Shown here: piece by piece, positions 60,808 to 64,000 of the stretch | Layout of the letters: each line of letters starts with the position of its first letter | Numbering within the stretch: position 1 is the stretch's first letter | NCBI GenBank assembly: GCA_964621165.1 | Contig: CAZULC010000012.1 | Span: forward strand, 3,798 to 67,797 | Direction: 5' to 3' | Origin: UMGS1696 sp964621165 | GTDB lineage: Bacteria > Bacillota > Clostridia > Oscillospirales > CAG-272 | Length of the DNA stretch: 64,000 bases | Translations under genes and position numbers: made by a program | Notes under the pieces: model-generated | Seen by the model: only the letters and a program-made list of their open reading frames with translations | What the model was told of the DNA's origin: nothing | Databases searched by the model: none

Positions 60808-63033
60808 ATGCAGTATAAGTACAAATGGACTGTGCGCGCCGCATATGATCAGATGAAAAACAGTCCCATCGCAAACGAAATTTCAAAGGAACTCGGCACA
60901 ACCCTGCCCACGGCACAGCTTCTCATCAACCGTGGATGCACGTCCCCCAGCGAAGCCAAGAGCTTTCTCAAAAAGGAGGAAGAGCAGCTTCACGATCCCT
61001 TTATCATGGAGGACATGGACAACGCCACCTACCGGATTATCGAAGCCGTGGAAAACGGTGAAAAAATCGTCATTTATGGCGATTATGACGTTGACGGCGT
61101 GACTTCCGTGAGCAGTCTTTACCTCTTTCTCAAGTCCAAAGGGGCTGACGTGTCATACTACATTCCTCAAAGGTCGGGAGAAGGTTATGGAATGAGCGAA
61201 GGTGCGGTCCGCAAGCTCCACGAGGACGGTTTCAACCTTATCGTCACAGTGGACACGGGAATCACCGCCATTGAAGAAGCGAAAATCGTCAAGTCCCTCG
61301 GCATGGACCTCATCATCACCGACCACCACGAGTGTCATACAACTCTGCCCGAAGCCGAAGCCATAGTCAACCCGAGACGGCACGACTGCCAGTATCCCTT
61401 CAAGGAGCTTGCGGGAGTTGGAGTGGTGTTCAAGCTGCTCTGCGCCCTCGAGTCCGTCATGAATCCGGCTGACGAAATGATCGACTGCGTGCGCCGCGTG
61501 TCTCAGGAATACGGTGACCTTATCGCAATCGGAACCGTAGCCGATGTTATGCCAATCCGTGACGAAAACCGGCTCATTGTGAGTTACGGACTGAACCTTA
61601 TCGAAAACACAAAACGCCCGGGACTCATAGAATTAATAGAGGCGACCCGCACCGAATCCCGCTCGGGAAACAAAAAGAAGGTTACAGCGTCCTTCATCGG
61701 CTACACCATCGCACCCAGAATCAACGCCGCCGGACGGATCCGTGACGCCTCGCTTGCGGTTGAACTGTTCCTTGCCGACTCATGCGAAAAAGCCGCGCCA
61801 ATCGCGAAAAAGCTCTGCGACATCAACCGGGAACGCCAGTCCGAGGAAAACAAAATCATGGACGAAGCTTATGCCCAGATAGCCGCTAACCCGCTTCTTG
61901 AGTCGTCCCATGTTATAGTTCTCGACAACGAGACATGGCACCACGGAATCATCGGAATCGTGGCTTCGAGAATCACGGAAAAATACGGCAAGCCTTCGAT
62001 TCTCGTCTCCTTTGAGGGAGCGGGTGAGCCGGATGAGGAAAAGTTGCCTGCGGGAATGCTCAGAGAAAAGAAGCCCGACGACATGGGCAAAGGCTCGGGA
62101 AGAAGCATCAAGGGAATGAACCTTGTGGACGCGCTGTCAGTCTGCTCGGATCTTTTGGAAAAGTTCGGCGGTCATGAGCTTGCTGCCGGACTGACCATAA
62201 GGCGCGAGAACCTGCCCGAGTTCAGAAAGCGGCTCAACGAATGCGCAAAGGACTGCTTTGACGAGAGCGAACACCAGCCCACTCTTGAAGCCGAATGCGA
62301 GCTGAGTCCGGCTGACGTCACGATGAATCAGGCAAATGAGCTGTACTGGCTTGAACCTTACGGCGTCTCAAATCCCGTTCCGGTGTTCGTAATGCGCCAG
62401 CTTATGCTGGTGGACGAATCCCTTGTAGGCGGCGGAAAACACGTGAGAATGTCGCTCAAGGTAGGCGGAAGCGTAGTCAGTGCAATGTGCTTCCGTCACA
62501 CACTCGACGACCTCTGCCTTTTTCCCGGAGACATGGTAGACGTGATGTTTACACTTGATATAAATGAATTTCAAAACCAGCGCACGCTTCAGATGATAAT
62601 CAAGGATATCCGCCTGTGTGAGGCCCAGAACAAGCGGGAGGAGGGCGAAAGGCTTCTCTTCGCAGGTTTGCGTGAGGGCAGAAGCGCGGCTGAGCTTGAT
62701 ATCAGTGAAAAGGATTATTCCGCCATCGTACCAAATCACGACGATTTCGGCGCGGTCTACAGCCTGATCCGGCGGGAAGTCAGACTCGAGCATGAGGTTT
62801 TCTCAGTGAGAGCGCTTCTGAACCTGATGAGCAAGTCCGGCGTGAAAATGGGGTATGTCAAACTGCGGTTTATCATGCTCACCTTTGAAGAGCTGGGAAT
62901 TCTCAATATACGCGAGCTTGACCATGACAACGAGGTCTACGCCTTTGGTCTGGTTCATCTGAAGACAAAAGCAAACCTCGACCAATCGAATATCTACAGA
63001 AAGCTGAAGTCCGTCTTCGGACAGAATATATAA
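60808..63033 (+). CDS. recJ: Single-stranded-DNA exonuclease RecJ
   Basis: 741 residues. DHH-family motifs appear in order: YGDYDVDG near residue 89, VDTGITA near 150, TDHHE near 174 and GTVADVMP near 250. DHHA1 is near 445-460 (GGHELAAGL). A long C-terminal region (about 470-741) extends beyond the core. RecJ degrades single-stranded DNA 5' to 3' in recombination and repair. It is followed 3 bp later by rel; the apt gene that often sits between them in Firmicutes is absent here. Confidence 0.95.
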   Translation: MQYKYKWTVRAAYDQMKNSPIANEISKELGTTLPTAQLLINRGCTSPSEAKSFLKKEEEQLHDPFIMEDMDNATYRIIEAVENGEKIVIYGDYDVDGVTSVSSLYLFLKSKGADVSYYIPQRSGEGYGMSEGAVRKLHEDGFNLIVTVDTGITAIEEAKIVKSLGMDLIITDHHECHTTLPEAEAIVNPRRHDCQYPFKELAGVGVVFKLLCALESVMNPADEMIDCVRRVSQEYGDLIAIGTVADVMPIRDENRLIVSYGLNLIENTKRPGLIELIEATRTESRSGNKKKVTASFIGYTIAPRINAAGRIRDASLAVELFLADSCEKAAPIAKKLCDINRERQSEENKIMDEAYAQIAANPLLESSHVIVLDNETWHHGIIGIVASRITEKYGKPSILVSFEGAGEPDEEKLPAGMLREKKPDDMGKGSGRSIKGMNLVDALSVCSDLLEKFGGHELAAGLTIRRENLPEFRKRLNECAKDCFDESEHQPTLEAECELSPADVTMNQANELYWLEPYGVSNPVPVFVMRQLMLVDESLVGGGKHVRMSLKVGGSVVSAMCFRHTLDDLCLFPGDMVDVMFTLDINEFQNQRTLQMIIKDIRLCEAQNKREEGERLLFAGLREGRSAAELDISEKDYSAIVPNHDDFGAVYSLIRREVRLEHEVFSVRALLNLMSKSGVKMGYVKLRFIMLTFEELGILNIRELDHDNEVYAFGLVHLKTKANLDQSNIYRKLKSVFGQNI

Positions 63034-63036
63034 ATT

Positions 63037-64000
63037 ATGGCAAACAGTGAAACCAAACTTGAAAACGGAAACGTCAATATCGACAGTCTTCTGACGGTTC
63101 TGAAAAACAGCGAACGGCATTACGACGTCGAAAAAATCGAAAGAGCGTTCCTCTACGCAAAAGCTCTCCACGAGGGACAGTTCAGAGTCAGCGGAGAGCC
63201 GTACATCTCCCACCCAATCGCCGTGGCGGAAATCGTGACTTCCCTGGGGCTTGACACCGACTCAATCTGCGCCGCGTTTCTTCACGACACGGTTGAAGAC
63301 TGCTCGGACAAAACAAACCTAGACACAATAAGACAGCTCTTCGGCGGGGATGTGGCAATGCTTGTGGATGGCTTGACGAAGATGAAGGTAATCAACGTGG
63401 AGGACAAGGAAGAAGCAAACATGGAGAACATCCGCAAAATGCTTCTCGCCATGTCAAAGGACATCCGCGTTATCTTCATCAAGCTCTGCGATCGGCTCCA
63501 CAACATGCGCACTCTCGGGGTGAAAAACGACTCCAAACGTAGAACCACAGCTCTCGAGACAATGCACGTCTACGCCCCCCTCGCCCACCGTCTTGGTATG
63601 CAGAAGATGAAGCAGGAACTGGAAAACCTGGCACTGTCCTATCTCGACCCAATCGGCTACGGTGAAGTGTCACAGGATATAGAAAAAAAATACGGCCAGA
63701 ACCAGAACTTTATCGAGAACACAAAGGCGTACGTCTCGGAAAAGCTCAAGGAATACAACATAAACTTCATCCTCGAGGGCAGAGTTAAGACCGTCTACTC
63801 CATCTACCGCAAAATGTTCAAGCAGAACAAGAGCTTTGACGAAATATACGACTTCTACGCCATTAGAATAATCGTGGACACGGAGCTTGAGTGCTACACG
63901 GCCCTCGGAATCATCCACGAACTGTTCAAGAGCATACCTGGCCGGTTCAAGGACTACATTTCCACTCCGAAGCCCAACATGTACCAGTCACTTCATACCA
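63037..64000 (+). CDS. rel: Bifunctional (p)ppGpp synthetase/hydrolase Rel (3' end outside window)
   Basis: 321 codons are present. The N-terminal hydrolase domain has the HD-type elements SHPIAVAEIV and FLHDTVED near residue 85, plus IKLCDRLHNMRTL near 150. The synthetase domain begins at about residue 240 (GRVKTVYSIYRKMF, DFYAIRIIV). Rel controls the stringent response by making and degrading (p)ppGpp. The frame runs off the right edge. It starts 3 bp after recJ. Confidence 0.95.
   Translation, partial: MANSETKLENGNVNIDSLLTVLKNSERHYDVEKIERAFLYAKALHEGQFRVSGEPYISHPIAVAEIVTSLGLDTDSICAAFLHDTVEDCSDKTNLDTIRQLFGGDVAMLVDGLTKMKVINVEDKEEANMENIRKMLLAMSKDIRVIFIKLCDRLHNMRTLGVKNDSKRRTTALETMHVYAPLAHRLGMQKMKQELENLALSYLDPIGYGEVSQDIEKKYGQNQNFIENTKAYVSEKLKEYNINFILEGRVKTVYSIYRKMFKQNKSFDEIYDFYAIRIIVDTELECYTALGIIHELFKSIPGRFKDYISTPKPNMYQSLHT

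Noticed and set aside
1..64000. Reassigned stop codon (UAG, UAA or UGA as sense) for the whole genome
   Set aside because: Intact genes in the window end normally in all three: guaB in TAG, rnfB and hydA in TAA, the FliB-like gene in TGA. All three stops cannot be sense.

Overview
The window looks like chromosomal DNA of a strictly anaerobic, spore-forming Clostridia member, most like an Oscillospirales/Ruminococcaceae-type gut or rumen bacterium (inference). The supporting genes are spo0A, a six-gene Rnf complex in the order C-D-G-E-A-B, a hydrogenase cluster resembling the HydS/HydA2 arrangement of Ruminococcus, a type III glutamine synthetase, a ferredoxin-dependent 2-oxoacid oxidoreductase and a formate/nitrite-type channel. 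Coding DNA is moderately GC-rich and intergenic DNA is AT-rich. Many clean promoters with a 17-bp spacer are visible. No tRNA, rRNA, CRISPR array, prophage or complete insertion sequence was seen.

Layout. 1-2.2 kb: a nuclease-helicase fusion (cut by the window edge). 2.6-4.3 kb: a Cys-rich protein, a 32-residue membrane peptide and a GH16 glucanase-like enzyme. 4.4-7.6 kb (minus): a sugar oxidoreductase/isomerase block with two broken genes, an esterase and a TIGR04076-type protein. 7.9-10.3 kb: guaB followed by two tandem 84-nt structured repeats, then a sugar acetyltransferase. 10.5-15.4 kb: the [FeFe]-hydrogenase locus. 15.6-18.5 kb: a FliB-like protein and two AraC regulators. 18.8-24.7 kb: a DUF1836 regulator, an NfeD/flotillin membrane operon with small membrane proteins of unknown role, and a ComEC-like hydrolase. 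24.9-28.9 kb: spo0A and two MutS-like ATPases. 29-32.3 kb: mtaB, upp and a pseudouridine synthase. 32.4-38.9 kb: rnfCDGEAB. 39-42.3 kb: a formate/nitrite-type channel and a second oxidoreductase/isomerase pair. 42.4-48.1 kb: a gene remnant, a phosphoesterase, a three-gene unknown operon and a secreted-protein operon with a PrsA-like foldase. 48.4-54.1 kb: GSIII and the 2-oxoacid:ferredoxin oxidoreductase. 54.4-60.7 kb: cdaA/cdaR split by a methyltransferase gene, a FAD enzyme, RseC, a broken PEBP gene and a hydrolase. 60.8-64 kb: recJ and rel (cut by the window edge).

How the genes fit together. Energy metabolism dominates. Reduced ferredoxin made by the 2-oxoacid oxidoreductase can be reoxidised by the [FeFe] hydrogenase, releasing H2, or by Rnf, which pumps ions. 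The HydS-like protein and the phosphatase next to hydA would normally sense H2 and regulate expression. c-di-AMP (cdaA/cdaR), (p)ppGpp (rel) and Spo0A give stress and sporulation control.

The most unusual feature is the hydrogenase locus. Three consecutive genes (a NuoE-like thioredoxin, the HydS-like sensor and the SpoIIE-type phosphatase) carry four in-frame stop codons covering UGA, UAA and UAG, plus one frame change. The flanking genes, including the catalytic hydA, are intact. The UGA sits exactly at a cluster-ligand cysteine. This is either selective decay of the H2-sensing arm or some form of recoding. Four other broken genes elsewhere in the window make decay the simpler reading.
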